From contig NZ_JBNASF010000006.1 of assembly GCF_049720995.1 (NCBI RefSeq), positions 11,471 through 75,470 of the forward strand: a DNA stretch of 64,000 nucleotides, read 5' to 3'. A model generated the notes under the pieces. The model was not told where the DNA came from, did no database searches, and saw only the letters and a list, made by a program, of their open reading frames with translations. How positions within the stretch are numbered: position 1 is the stretch's first letter; the number at the start of each line of letters is the position of its first letter. Below are positions 24,960 to 33,256 of this stretch, piece after piece. This DNA comes from Methanothermobacter sp049720995. Its GTDB lineage: Archaea > Methanobacteriota > Methanobacteria > Methanobacteriales > Methanothermobacteraceae. A program made the position numbers and the translations under genes.

Positions 24960-26159
24960 CTATGGGGCCCCTTCAACTTCCAGGAACCTTTCGCCTGTGA
25001 TTCTGACAGCCACTGACCCAATGGGTGCCGTGAAGAGTATGGCAAGTACCGCCATTGCAAGTATTGTTTGACCCGCCTCAACCCCCGCGGCAAGGGGTAT
25101 GGCACCCACAGCTGCCTGCACAGTAGCCTTTGGTATGTAAGCTGCTATACAGAATACCCTTTCCCTCAAATTAAGGTTGGAGCCTCTGAGTGCCAGGAGC
25201 ACACCCATACTCCTTGCTGCAAGACCAAGGAGTATCACTGCCAGTCCCAGGAGTCCCACCTGGAATATGAGTTTAACGTCAACCGCTGCCCCCACAAGCA
25301 CAAAGAGCAGTATCTCTGCAAAGATCCATACCTTGTTGAATTTCTCAGAGAGCTTGAGTCCTGTTTCAGGCATCCTCTCAAGTATAACAAGCCCTGTTAC
25401 CATCACACCAACCAGTGCAGCTATCGGGACATATGCACTGAGTATATCCCCTGCATTCTTAAGGAGTATTGCCGCGCCCAGTATGATGAGTGTCTTCTCA
25501 GTGCTTCTTATCTCAAATTTCCTGAAGAGATACACAAGGGCAAGACCAAGGGCAAGGCCCGCAACCATACCTGTCAGTATTGATATCGGGACCCCCAGGA
25601 CCTCCACAAGGAAGTTAACCTGCTGGCCCTGATACATTCCCAGGAACGCCGAGAAGAGGGTTATTGAAACAACGTCATCCACAGAGGCTCCTGTCAGTAT
25701 AATGGTGGGTATACCCTTGGCTGTCCCCATCCTCCTCTCAATGAAGGAGAGCATCTGTGGGACTATAACTGCAGGTGAAACCGCGGCTATAACAAAACCA
25801 AGGATACCCGCCTCTATGAGTGAAAGGCCCAGTATGTAGTGGGCTGCGAACATCACAGCGAAACCCTCAACGACATCGGGTATGAAACTCATCTTAACTG
25901 CGGTCATGCCCACCTTTCTTAGGCTTTCGAGGTTTATACCAAAACCAGCCCTCAGGAGGATTATTATGAGTGCTATGACCCTGAGGTCGGGTGAAACGTC
26001 CATTATACTTTTTGATATAAGGTTCAGTCCATGGGGACCTATCAGAATGCCCAGTACAAGCATCCCCAGGATTCCCGGTATCCCGATGCGGTTGAATACC
26101 CTGCTGAACAGAAGACCAAGTAAGATAATAACAGCTACGCTGAATGCAACATACTCCAA
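24960..26159 (-). CDS. Cation:proton antiporter (CPA family)
   Basis: A 399-residue membrane protein with about 12-13 helices that exchanges Na+ or K+ for H+. Family patterns are NRIGIPGILGMLVLGILIGP in the first helices, RAGFGINLESL, and TGASVDDVVSITLFS, whose paired Asp residues suit the ion site of the family. The start is TTG, supported by GGAGG seven bases upstream. The leader can fold so that this ribosome-binding site is paired. Convergent with the lipoprotein gene. The ion moved is not certain. Confidence 0.88.
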   Translation of the reverse strand: MEYVAFSVAVIILLGLLFSRVFNRIGIPGILGMLVLGILIGPHGLNLISKSIMDVSPDLRVIALIIILLRAGFGINLESLRKVGMTAVKMSFIPDVVEGFAVMFAAHYILGLSLIEAGILGFVIAAVSPAVIVPQMLSFIERRMGTAKGIPTIILTGASVDDVVSITLFSAFLGMYQGQQVNFLVEVLGVPISILTGMVAGLALGLALVYLFRKFEIRSTEKTLIILGAAILLKNAGDILSAYVPIAALVGVMVTGLVILERMPETGLKLSEKFNKVWIFAEILLFVLVGAAVDVKLIFQVGLLGLAVILLGLAARSMGVLLALRGSNLNLRERVFCIAAYIPKATVQAAVGAIPLAAGVEAGQTILAMAVLAILFTAPIGSVAVRITGERFLEVEGAP

Positions 26160-26250
26160 ATTGATACCTCCATCTGGAGGATAGCTCCTCCTACATTTTT
26201 TCTGCAGGAGTCATCAGCCAGAAAAAGCGTTTAAAGGTGGACTCCATCAC
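26160..26250 (-). promoter_or_regulatory. Structured 5' leader of the antiporter with mutually exclusive hairpins
   Basis: On the minus strand three short segments compete: GGAGG (26191-26187), CCTCC (26180-26176) and the ribosome-binding site GGAGG (26171-26167). The middle can pair with either neighbour, so one fold hides and the other frees the ribosome-binding site. Just upstream is an exact 8-bp inverted repeat, TTTTTCTG/CAGAAAAA (26226-26219 with 26204-26197). TATA-like TATATAG at about 26251-26258 and TTTATATAAA at 26274-26283 predict a leader of 70-90 bases, long for this group. It looks like a regulatory RNA; the signal is unknown. Confidence 0.45.
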
Positions 26251-26297
26251 CTATATACTGAACTTCAGGTTGATTTATATAAATTTTCCGGTTGCTT

Positions 26298-27455
26298 TCA
26301 TCTAAGGAACCTTCCTCTCCTCCGTTCAACACCAGCTATTACAGCTATGGCAGCTGACTGGGTTATAATTGAAAACAGGACAACCGCAGGTATCCACAAA
26401 CCGTAGAGGTAGCCCATAAGGAGGCTTCCCGAAAACCAGGCGACTCCAAAAACCATGTTGAACGTCCCGTAGGCTGAGCCCCTCCTCTCTGGTGGAGAAA
26501 ACCTTGAAACTGCTGCCCTCATAACAGACTCCTGTGCACCCATACCCACACCCCAGAGTGCCGCCCCAGTAACTGCCGCCACTGAGCCGCCAAGGAAGGC
26601 AAGGGGGGCATAGAGCATGGAGATGAACACCGCAAGGGCCATGACCCTGAAACCATACCTGTCAAAGTACCTTCCAAAGATGAGAGCTGAGACGGCATCT
26701 GTGAGCATGGCAAGGGAATACAGGACAGGAATCATTGAGGGTCCCATAACCCCACTCACTCCAAGGTGGTAACCCACAAGTGGAAAATCAGCGTATCCGA
26801 GGGCTATGAAACATACAGCGAGCATGTAAATCCAGTAGGAACCTCTGAATGATGAGTAATCAATTCCTGTTGAGGTTTCAAGTTCACCTGGACGTGGAAA
26901 GAGGAGGTAACCTGCAGTTAAAACTGAGAGCGCCATGACCGCCGGAACTGCAAGGATCAGGAACCCCTCCCTGAAGCCTCCGCCAAGTGCCAGAACAATG
27001 AAAACTATGAGGGGTGCTGCAACAGCCCCAATCTGGTCAAGGGCCTCATGTATCCCGAATCCAGTACCATGACCCATACCTGAGGATGCATATGATAAAA
27101 TAGCATCCCGGGGTGGTGTTCTGAGGCCCTTACCCACCCTCTCCATTATTATCAGGAGAACCGCCGCCTGCCAGTTACCTGCAAATGCAAGGAGAGGCAC
27201 AGCTATAAGGTTGATCAGGTAGCCGGCAAATGTTATGAACCAGTACCTCCCTGTTCTATCTGAGATGTACCCTGAAAGGAACCTTATAATGTACCCTGAA
27301 AGTTCACCGAACCCTGCCGCAAATCCAACCATGAATGCGCTGGCGCCGAGAAAGGCCATGAATGGCCCTGTTATTCCCCTGGCACCCTCATAGGTCATGT
27401 CTGCAAATAGGCTCACAATTCCGAGTATGATTATGAACTTAGCCGCCCTATTCAT
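26298..27455 (-). CDS. Major facilitator superfamily transporter
   Basis: A 385-residue transporter with about 12 membrane helices in two halves. The first-half loop signature GYISDRTGRYWFITFAGYL and the intracellular ERVGKGLRTPPRDAIL are typical of the MFS group that includes tetracycline- and bypass-type carriers; the second half repeats the loop in LIFGRYFDRYGFRVM. The ERxGKGxRxxPRDA segment occurs in many uncharacterised archaeal MFS proteins. Substrate unknown. Confidence 0.88.
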   Translation of the reverse strand: MNRAAKFIIILGIVSLFADMTYEGARGITGPFMAFLGASAFMVGFAAGFGELSGYIIRFLSGYISDRTGRYWFITFAGYLINLIAVPLLAFAGNWQAAVLLIIMERVGKGLRTPPRDAILSYASSGMGHGTGFGIHEALDQIGAVAAPLIVFIVLALGGGFREGFLILAVPAVMALSVLTAGYLLFPRPGELETSTGIDYSSFRGSYWIYMLAVCFIALGYADFPLVGYHLGVSGVMGPSMIPVLYSLAMLTDAVSALIFGRYFDRYGFRVMALAVFISMLYAPLAFLGGSVAAVTGAALWGVGMGAQESVMRAAVSRFSPPERRGSAYGTFNMVFGVAWFSGSLLMGYLYGLWIPAVVLFSIITQSAAIAVIAGVERRRGRFLR

Positions 27456-27559
27456 GGTAAACCCCCATAGAAAAATGAGTCTCCCTCCCCCTTACGAATT
27501 TAACTGCCTGTAAAATCCCGGCAGAGGAATGAATTTCCAGTTTAGAGATAATCATCACC

Positions 27560-27982
27560 TTAACCCCTGAACAGAATGTAAACCGCCCTATAGGTGTACT
27601 CAGGTTCAGATATGCCCATATACAGTGACCTCCTGAATCCCCCATCAGGGTTTCTCAATTTCAATATAAAGTCTCCCACATCATGTTTCATTCCCCTGAG
27701 GATCTCGTTGACCCTGAAACCTGCGTAAACCGTCTCAATGTATGGCGGATGGGACAGGGGCGTGAAGTTCCAGCCCCCCTCACCCCAGCAGGAATCAGCA
27801 AATTCAAGCACCTCCTTCCTGCTGAAATTCACACCATGGGCCTCCAGTATCTCAACCGCAAAATGGGTGTTTATGATGTCTGAACCGTGCCTTCCAAAAC
27901 CGCCGTCATCGTTCTGAAGCGAAAGAACCCATTCAGGGACCCCCTCAAGGTATTCACCATGGAGGCGGAGAACCGAATCCAT
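27560..27982 (-). CDS. Prenyltransferase/squalene-cyclase-like repeat protein, C-terminal part of a split gene
   Basis: 140 residues with alpha/alpha repeat motifs: WVLSLQNDDGGFGRHG, DSCWGEGGWNF, LRNPDGGFRRSLYMG and EYTYRAVYIL. These QNxDGGF repeats are typical of the prenyltransferase/squalene-oxidase barrel. The reading frame continues upstream of the ATG to 28024 and gives SKLEITYYMDSVLRLHG, which also matches the repeat pattern. So homology begins before the ATG, and the upstream fragment at 27996-28322 is the missing N-terminal part. A +1 shift within an AAAAA run near 28007-28012 would join the two. Function unknown. Confidence 0.7.
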   Translation of the reverse strand: MDSVLRLHGEYLEGVPEWVLSLQNDDGGFGRHGSDIINTHFAVEILEAHGVNFSRKEVLEFADSCWGEGGWNFTPLSHPPYIETVYAGFRVNEILRGMKHDVGDFILKLRNPDGGFRRSLYMGISEPEYTYRAVYILFRG

Positions 27983-27995
27983 GTAATACGTTATT

Positions 27996-28322
27996 TCAAG
28001 CTTTGATTTTTCTGTAGGACCTTCTTAGAAGATCGAGAAATCTATCCTTTACCCTGAATTCCCTGCCATAATCAGCCAGCAAACTGCACCTGTAGAAAAG
28101 TCCCTGGGCAGCGAAGCTACCCCTCGAGTGAAGCTCCTCAAGCCAGTCAAGGGTTCTCGCAACATCATCAGGGAGAGAATCAATGACCTCCAGGGACTTT
28201 ATGGCGTAATACGTATTTTTAGAGTCAGGAAGCCCCTCATAAAGTGTGTAACCCCCTGATGGGTGTCTCCTCATGTCAAAAAAGTTAATGATTCCCTCAA
28301 CTATGGGTGACGTCCCTGACAT
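27996..28322 (-). CDS. Prenyltransferase-like repeat protein, N-terminal part of a split gene
   Basis: About 108 residues from ATG 28322, which follows a GGGGGAT site; the frame is open to 28430. It contains the repeat segments FFDMRRHPSGGYTLYEGLPD and NTYYAIKSLEVI, the same family as the next fragment, and TTLDWL-like helices follow. It ends at YRKIKA and a TGA immediately after an AAAAA run. Reading one base later gives SKLEITYY and continues in frame with the C-terminal fragment, for a joined length near 260 residues. A TATTTATATTTG box on the minus strand near 28348-28359 is the likely promoter. Confidence 0.6.
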   Translation of the reverse strand: MSGTSPIVEGIINFFDMRRHPSGGYTLYEGLPDSKNTYYAIKSLEVIDSLPDDVARTLDWLEELHSRGSFAAQGLFYRCSLLADYGREFRVKDRFLDLLRRSYRKIKA

Positions 28323-28428
28323 CTTATCCCCCGGCTCCACAACAATCAAATATAAATAATGAACGCCGCCATTATATAATAAGTTCCCGTTATTTATCAT
28401 TAAATAAATCGTTTCTATGAGGAATACC

Positions 28429-30606
28429 ATGATCCAGTCATGTAGTGAATGTAAGGGTAAGGGTTACCGTGTTAAAAGTTACAAAATATGCAGCGCATGC
28501 CATGGGACAGGCTACCAATCAACGGAGGATATTAAGGACCACTTCAAGGGTGTATCAAACACTGCAAGGCAGAGGTTCGACCTTGAGGAGGCCCATGATG
28601 TGCCCTGCGAGGTATGCAGGGGAAAGGGTGAGGTCGAGGTGAGGGAACCCTGCCCCAACTGTGGAGGAAAGGGTGAGGTGAACATATGCCCCTCATGTGG
28701 AAAGAGGATAAGTGGCAGGGACGAGTACTGCCCTGACTGCCAGAAGAAGGAACACGTATACGTCCTCCACCCGGCATGCACCATCGACGACCTTGAGGTT
28801 GGAAGCGTATACCGTGGAAAGATAACGAGGATAGAAAAATATGGTGTCTTCGTGAGCCTCAACAGCCATGTCTGGGGACTCATGAGGGGCCTCTTCCCTG
28901 ACCACAGAATCGGTGACGAAATATTCGTCAGGGTATCCCATGTAAAGCCCTACAAGGGCGAGGTTGACATGATACCCGCCAGTATAAAGGGACCATACGA
29001 GATCATAAAATTAAAAAAGGACCTCCCGAGGACAAGGATAGCTGATATAGACACCAAGAGTCTTGGTAAAACAGTAAGGATAGTGGGTGAGGTCATACAG
29101 ATACAGCAGACCTCAGGACCAACAATATTCACAATCTCAGATGAGACAGGGACAACCTGGGCAGCGGCCTTCGATGAGCCAGGCATAAGGGTCTACCCCC
29201 ACATCCAGATGGGACACATAGTTGAGGTTATAGGTGAGGTCAACCAGCACACAGGTAAGATACAGATAGAATCAGAGTCCATTGAACGCCTCATAGGAAA
29301 GGATGCCGCTGAGGCAAGGAGACTCATCGATGAGGCAATTGACAGAAGAGCCGAACCGGAAAGGAAGGACCTGCTCATAGAAAGCGAAACCCTTGAAAAA
29401 CTGAGGCCGAAACTCATTGAAGCAGCCAAGGCCATAAGAAGGGCCATATACGATGGAAGATCCATACTGGTAAGGCACCATGCAGACGCCGATGGTATAT
29501 GTGCAGGTGTGGCCATAGAAAAGGCCGTCGTGCCCCTGCTGAGGGAACTTAATCCAAGCACAGATGCAGAGTGGCACTACTTCAAGAGGGCCCCAAGTAA
29601 GGCCCCGTTCTATGAACTGGAGGACGTGGTGAAGGACCTCTCCTATGCACTTGAGGACCTGGAAAGGCACGGACAGAAACTCCCCCTCCTTGTGCTCCTT
29701 GACAACGGGTCAACAGAGGAGGACATACTCGCCCTCATGAAGGCAAAGATCTATGACATCGAAATAGTTGTCGTGGACCACCACTACCCAGGTGAGGTCA
29801 CTGATGGAAGGGTGGAGGTTGATGAATACGTTGACGTGCACGTGAACCCCTACCTGGTGGGTGGGGACTCCCAGATAACCGCAGGGGCCCTGTCAGTTGA
29901 GATAGCCAAGATGATAAATCCTGAGATCACCGAGAGGATCCTCCACCTTCCAGGTATTGCTGCTGTGGGGGACCATGCAAACTCCCCTGAAGCCGAATGT
30001 TACATTGAACTCGCAGGGGAGCGAGGCTATGAACGGGAGGAGCTTGAAAAAATAGCCGCCTGTGTTGACTTTGAGGCGTTCTACCTCCGATTCATGAATG
30101 GAAGGGGTATAATAGACACCATCCTTGGCCTTGGAAATCTTGATAAGCACAAAAAACTGGTGGACGCCCTCTACAGGGAATACGAGAGGAAGGTTGATAC
30201 CCAGCTCAGGGCCGCGATACCCAACCTCAAATCCACGCGGCTCCCCAATGGTATACTCTTCAATGTCCTTGACGTTGAGAAGTACTCACACAGATTCACG
30301 TTCCCTGCCCCCGGCAAGACCTGTGGCTTCGTCCATGACTACATGGTCCAGAAGCACGGCGAGGAGACACCGATAATCACCCTTGCCTATGGACCGGACT
30401 TCGGGGTTATAAGGGCAACCGATGCTGTGAATGAGAAATTCGGGTTCAACCTCAACGAGATAGTCTGGGAACTGGCAGAGGAGATTCCCGAGGCAGTGAT
30501 CGATGGGGGCGGACATGAATGCGCAGGGTCACTCAAGTACATTGAGGGCCTTTCAAAGAAGGTTCTATCGGCCTTTGCAGAGAAGGTGGCATCCCTCAGG
30601 GAATAA
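28429..30606 (+). CDS. Archaeal RecJ-like DHH phosphoesterase with DnaJ-type zinc finger and S1/OB domains
   Basis: About 725 residues. Domains in order: DnaJ-like zinc motifs CSECKGKG, CSACHGTG, CEVCRGKG and CPNCGGKG within residues 1-90, with CPSCGKR and CPDC; an S1 RNA-binding domain (VGSVYRGKITRIEKYGVFVS, about 120-195); an OB domain (VRIVGEVIQIQQTSGPTIFT); then the DHH domain with HHADADGICAG, LDNGSTEED, VVDHHYPGE and AAVGDHA; and a DHHA1 region ending GGGHECAG. It matches the COG1107 group, probably a nucleic-acid exonuclease or oligonucleotide phosphodiesterase. The ATG at 28429 has GAGGA before it; one at 28417 is possible. Confidence 0.9.
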   Translation: MIQSCSECKGKGYRVKSYKICSACHGTGYQSTEDIKDHFKGVSNTARQRFDLEEAHDVPCEVCRGKGEVEVREPCPNCGGKGEVNICPSCGKRISGRDEYCPDCQKKEHVYVLHPACTIDDLEVGSVYRGKITRIEKYGVFVSLNSHVWGLMRGLFPDHRIGDEIFVRVSHVKPYKGEVDMIPASIKGPYEIIKLKKDLPRTRIADIDTKSLGKTVRIVGEVIQIQQTSGPTIFTISDETGTTWAAAFDEPGIRVYPHIQMGHIVEVIGEVNQHTGKIQIESESIERLIGKDAAEARRLIDEAIDRRAEPERKDLLIESETLEKLRPKLIEAAKAIRRAIYDGRSILVRHHADADGICAGVAIEKAVVPLLRELNPSTDAEWHYFKRAPSKAPFYELEDVVKDLSYALEDLERHGQKLPLLVLLDNGSTEEDILALMKAKIYDIEIVVVDHHYPGEVTDGRVEVDEYVDVHVNPYLVGGDSQITAGALSVEIAKMINPEITERILHLPGIAAVGDHANSPEAECYIELAGERGYEREELEKIAACVDFEAFYLRFMNGRGIIDTILGLGNLDKHKKLVDALYREYERKVDTQLRAAIPNLKSTRLPNGILFNVLDVEKYSHRFTFPAPGKTCGFVHDYMVQKHGEETPIITLAYGPDFGVIRATDAVNEKFGFNLNEIVWELAEEIPEAVIDGGGHECAGSLKYIEGLSKKVLSAFAEKVASLRE

Positions 30607-30765
30607 AATTAAATTAATTTTAAAAATTATAGACTTTCCCATAATCCTCTGAAAAAGCAAACTCACATCAAAAACCAGCATCAAACCTTAATTTTGGAAC
30701 CGGAAGTTTAAATCCCGATTTCACCATTATTTTCTTCGTGAATGCTATAAGAATGATTTTAAATC
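30607..30765. other. AT-rich convergent spacer, no gene
   Basis: This 159-bp gap between converging genes holds AT-rich sequence with oligo-T and oligo-A tracts (for example AATTAATTTTAAAAATT near 30615) that may end transcripts on both strands. No open frame or RNA structure is supported. Confidence 0.4.
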
Positions 30766-31419
30766 CTAAACATCAGGGTTTTCCCTTTCATCCATAAGGC
30801 TCTTATAGTATTCACATTCATCTGCAATGGGACACTCCTCATGCCTCGGACCCACCGGCCGGCAGATGTCCTGTCCGAACTGGACCATGAGGTCATTGAG
30901 TTCTATCCAGTATTTCCTCGGTATGACCTCCATAAGGGCCCTCTCTGTCTCCTCAGGTGTCCTGGTGTTCACGAGACCTATTCTGTTTGATATCCTGTGG
31001 ACATGTGTATCAACAGGGACCGCTGGCTTATTGAACGCATATACAAGCACACAGTTTGCGGTCTTCCTCCCAACACCCGGGAGTTTAAGGAGTTCATCAA
31101 TGTCATCAGGGACCCTGCCCCCGTATTCCTCAAGGATGATCCGCGAAACCTCCCTGATCCTCCGTGCCTTGACGTGATAGAAGCCTGCCTTCCTTACAAG
31201 CTGCTCCAGTTTCTCAACCGGTGCATATGCAACGTCTTCCATGGAGGGGTACTCAGAGAACAGTCTGGCGGTTGCCTCATCGGTGTTCTCGTCCCTGGTC
31301 CTCTGGGAGAGTATGGTCCTTATGAGGACACGGTAAGGATCCCTGTCCTCAAAGACTCTCAGGGAGTAGAGGCTCCTAAGACCCTCCATTATCCTGTCAA
31401 TATCCCTGATGGGTACCAC
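30766..31419 (-). CDS. nth: Endonuclease III
   Basis: A 217-residue bifunctional DNA glycosylase/AP lyase that removes oxidised pyrimidines. The HhH motif LLKLPGVGRKTANCVL contains the catalytic Lys, the catalytic Asp lies in VPVDTHVHRISNR, and the 4Fe-4S cysteines are in CRPVGPRHEECPIADEC. The start is a GTG 13 bases after the stop of the GTPase gene upstream, without a clear ribosome-binding site, so coupling with that gene is possible. It complements the cluster-less glycosylase at 12644-13330. Confidence 0.95.
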   Translation of the reverse strand: MVPIRDIDRIMEGLRSLYSLRVFEDRDPYRVLIRTILSQRTRDENTDEATARLFSEYPSMEDVAYAPVEKLEQLVRKAGFYHVKARRIREVSRIILEEYGGRVPDDIDELLKLPGVGRKTANCVLVYAFNKPAVPVDTHVHRISNRIGLVNTRTPEETERALMEVIPRKYWIELNDLMVQFGQDICRPVGPRHEECPIADECEYYKSLMDERENPDV

Positions 31420-31432
31420 CGGAAAAAAGGAA

Positions 31433-31888
31433 TCAGTTAAGTTTCTGGAGCAGAAGCTGAAGACCGTCCATCAGCCCTTCACCCTCGGTTGCAATGGTGG
31501 GCAGAACATCCACGTCCCTGTCAATCTCAAGTTCAGAATCATCAAGGTCCTGTTTATTTGAGAACACAACGTATGGGATGTTCTTCTCCTCAAGCTCTGC
31601 CATTATCTCCTTCTCAGCCAGGGTTACTCCCCTTGAATTATCCACCACTATTATGGCCGCATCAAGGCCATTGGATATGATCTCAAGCATGAACTTGAAC
31701 CTCTCATGGCCAGGTGTTGCAAAGAGGTGTATCTTCTCACCGTTAACAATGCAGTTACCATAATCCAGTGCCAGTGTTGTGCCCTTGTACTCAACCTTTG
31801 TTATCTTATCACAGAGCTGCTCAAGGGTGGTTGTTTTACCGGTATCATAATCCCCGAAGATTACAACCTTTGTCTCCTTATTTTTCAT
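31433..31888 (-). CDS. Small Ras-like GTP-binding protein (COG2229 type)
   Basis: A 151-residue single-domain GTPase. G1 is GDYDTGKTTT, G3 is ATPGHERF with the catalytic-region Glu replaced by His-Glu order as in Arf/MglA-like proteins, and G4 is SNKQDLDD. No extra domains. Archaeal and bacterial members resemble MglA and Arf and are thought to act as switches; the partner is unknown. I chose the ATG at 31888; a TTG at 31897 is possible. It is followed by nth in the same direction. Confidence 0.87.
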   Translation of the reverse strand: MKNKETKVVIFGDYDTGKTTTLEQLCDKITKVEYKGTTLALDYGNCIVNGEKIHLFATPGHERFKFMLEIISNGLDAAIIVVDNSRGVTLAEKEIMAELEEKNIPYVVFSNKQDLDDSELEIDRDVDVLPTIATEGEGLMDGLQLLLQKLN

Positions 31889-31970
31889 TATAATCAACTC
31901 ACACTCAATTTATAGTTAAGTATAATGTCTGAATGCTGTGTCCCTATTTTATGTACCATATTTTATATAT

Positions 31971-33236
31971 TTAATGCTGCGGGAGGTCTATCCTGCACCC
32001 AATTGACCTCATCCTCTCTGGAAAATCAGGGAACGAAACACTGAAGACCTCACCATCCATTACCGTTATACCCTCCCTCAGACCTATGAGGGTGAATGCC
32101 ATTGCAAGTCTGTGGTCGCCATGGGATGAGACCACACCACCCCTCACACCACCCTCAATGACCATACCATCCTTCAGCTCCTTAACATCCACTCCCAGTC
32201 TTCCAAGTTCAGTGGCGCAGGTCCTTATCCTGTCTGTTTCCTTGTACCTTGCATGTTCAACTCCCCTTATCTCGGTTCGCCCATCTGCAAGGGCCCCCAG
32301 GACAGCAACCGTGGGGAGGAGGTCCGGGGCGTCATGGAGGTCCACCCTGACACCTGAAAGTTCCCCGGTGGATGATACAACCACATGGTCATCTCCCACC
32401 ACAACATCGGCCCCCATCTCCCTGATTATATCAAGTATTATACGGTCGCCCTGCCTGGAATCCCTGAATAGATTCTCGATTCTGACACTGCCGCCTGCAA
32501 CCGCAGCTGCACCTGCAAGGTAGGATGCAGAGGAGTAGTCACCCTCAACCGTGTACTTCCTTCCCCTGTAGCTGGATGGTTCAACAGAGAATACACCATC
32601 AGAGTATTCCACCTGGACAGAGAATTTCTCCATCACATCAAGGGTCATGTCAACATAGGGTCTTGATATGAAATCCCCCTCAACCCTGAGGTTAACGCCC
32701 TCTGAGAGGGGTGCTGCCATGAGGATTGATGATATGAACTGTGAACTGAGACTCCCATCTATTGATGTCTCGCCGCCCCTGAACCCTCCCCTTATTATAA
32801 CAGGTGGGAGACCGTTCATCCTTGAGGATACTGCCTCAACACCGAGTGGTCTGAGGGCATCAAGGAGGGGCTGCATGGGTCTTGATCTGAGGGACTCATC
32901 ACCGGTGAGTACGGTGTAATTCTCTGCAAGGCCTGCCACCGAGGTCATGATGCGCAGCGTTGTCCCTGAGTTTCCAAGGTATACAACATCTTCGGGTGTT
33001 TCAAGTTCACCCCCGCTTCCGGTGACGGACCATTCCTCACTGCCCTCTATTTCAACCCCGAATGCCCGGCATGCCCCCACCGAGGAGAGGGTGTCCTCCG
33101 CCACAAGGGGGTCCCTGATCTCTGATATGCCATCTGCAAGCGCCGCCACTATGACTGCCCTGTGGGTGTAACTCTTGGATGGGGGCGCCTTGACCGTCCC
33201 TGAAAGTTCAGATGACACCTCAACTTTAAGTTCCAT
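31971..33236 (-). CDS. aroA: 3-phosphoshikimate 1-carboxyvinyltransferase (EPSP synthase)
   Basis: A 421-residue EPSP synthase that joins shikimate-3-phosphate and phosphoenolpyruvate. Signatures are VKAPPSKSYTHRAVIVAALA at the N-terminus, YLGNSGTTLRIM, SLSSQFISSILMAAPL, and DLLPTVAVLGALADGRTEIRG with HARYKETDRI near the C-terminus. The start lies 20 bases after the stop of valS, so the two probably share a transcript. The product feeds AroC. Confidence 0.96.
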   Translation of the reverse strand: MELKVEVSSELSGTVKAPPSKSYTHRAVIVAALADGISEIRDPLVAEDTLSSVGACRAFGVEIEGSEEWSVTGSGGELETPEDVVYLGNSGTTLRIMTSVAGLAENYTVLTGDESLRSRPMQPLLDALRPLGVEAVSSRMNGLPPVIIRGGFRGGETSIDGSLSSQFISSILMAAPLSEGVNLRVEGDFISRPYVDMTLDVMEKFSVQVEYSDGVFSVEPSSYRGRKYTVEGDYSSASYLAGAAAVAGGSVRIENLFRDSRQGDRIILDIIREMGADVVVGDDHVVVSSTGELSGVRVDLHDAPDLLPTVAVLGALADGRTEIRGVEHARYKETDRIRTCATELGRLGVDVKELKDGMVIEGGVRGGVVSSHGDHRLAMAFTLIGLREGITVMDGEVFSVSFPDFPERMRSIGCRIDLPQH

Positions 33237-33256
33237 TGAAACACCTCGAGAGGGGA

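Noticed and set aside
27996..28430. Full frame from 28430 for the N-terminal prenyltransferase-like fragment
   Set aside because: The first 36 residues span the promoter region and lack family similarity; ATG 28322 with GGGGGAT fits better.
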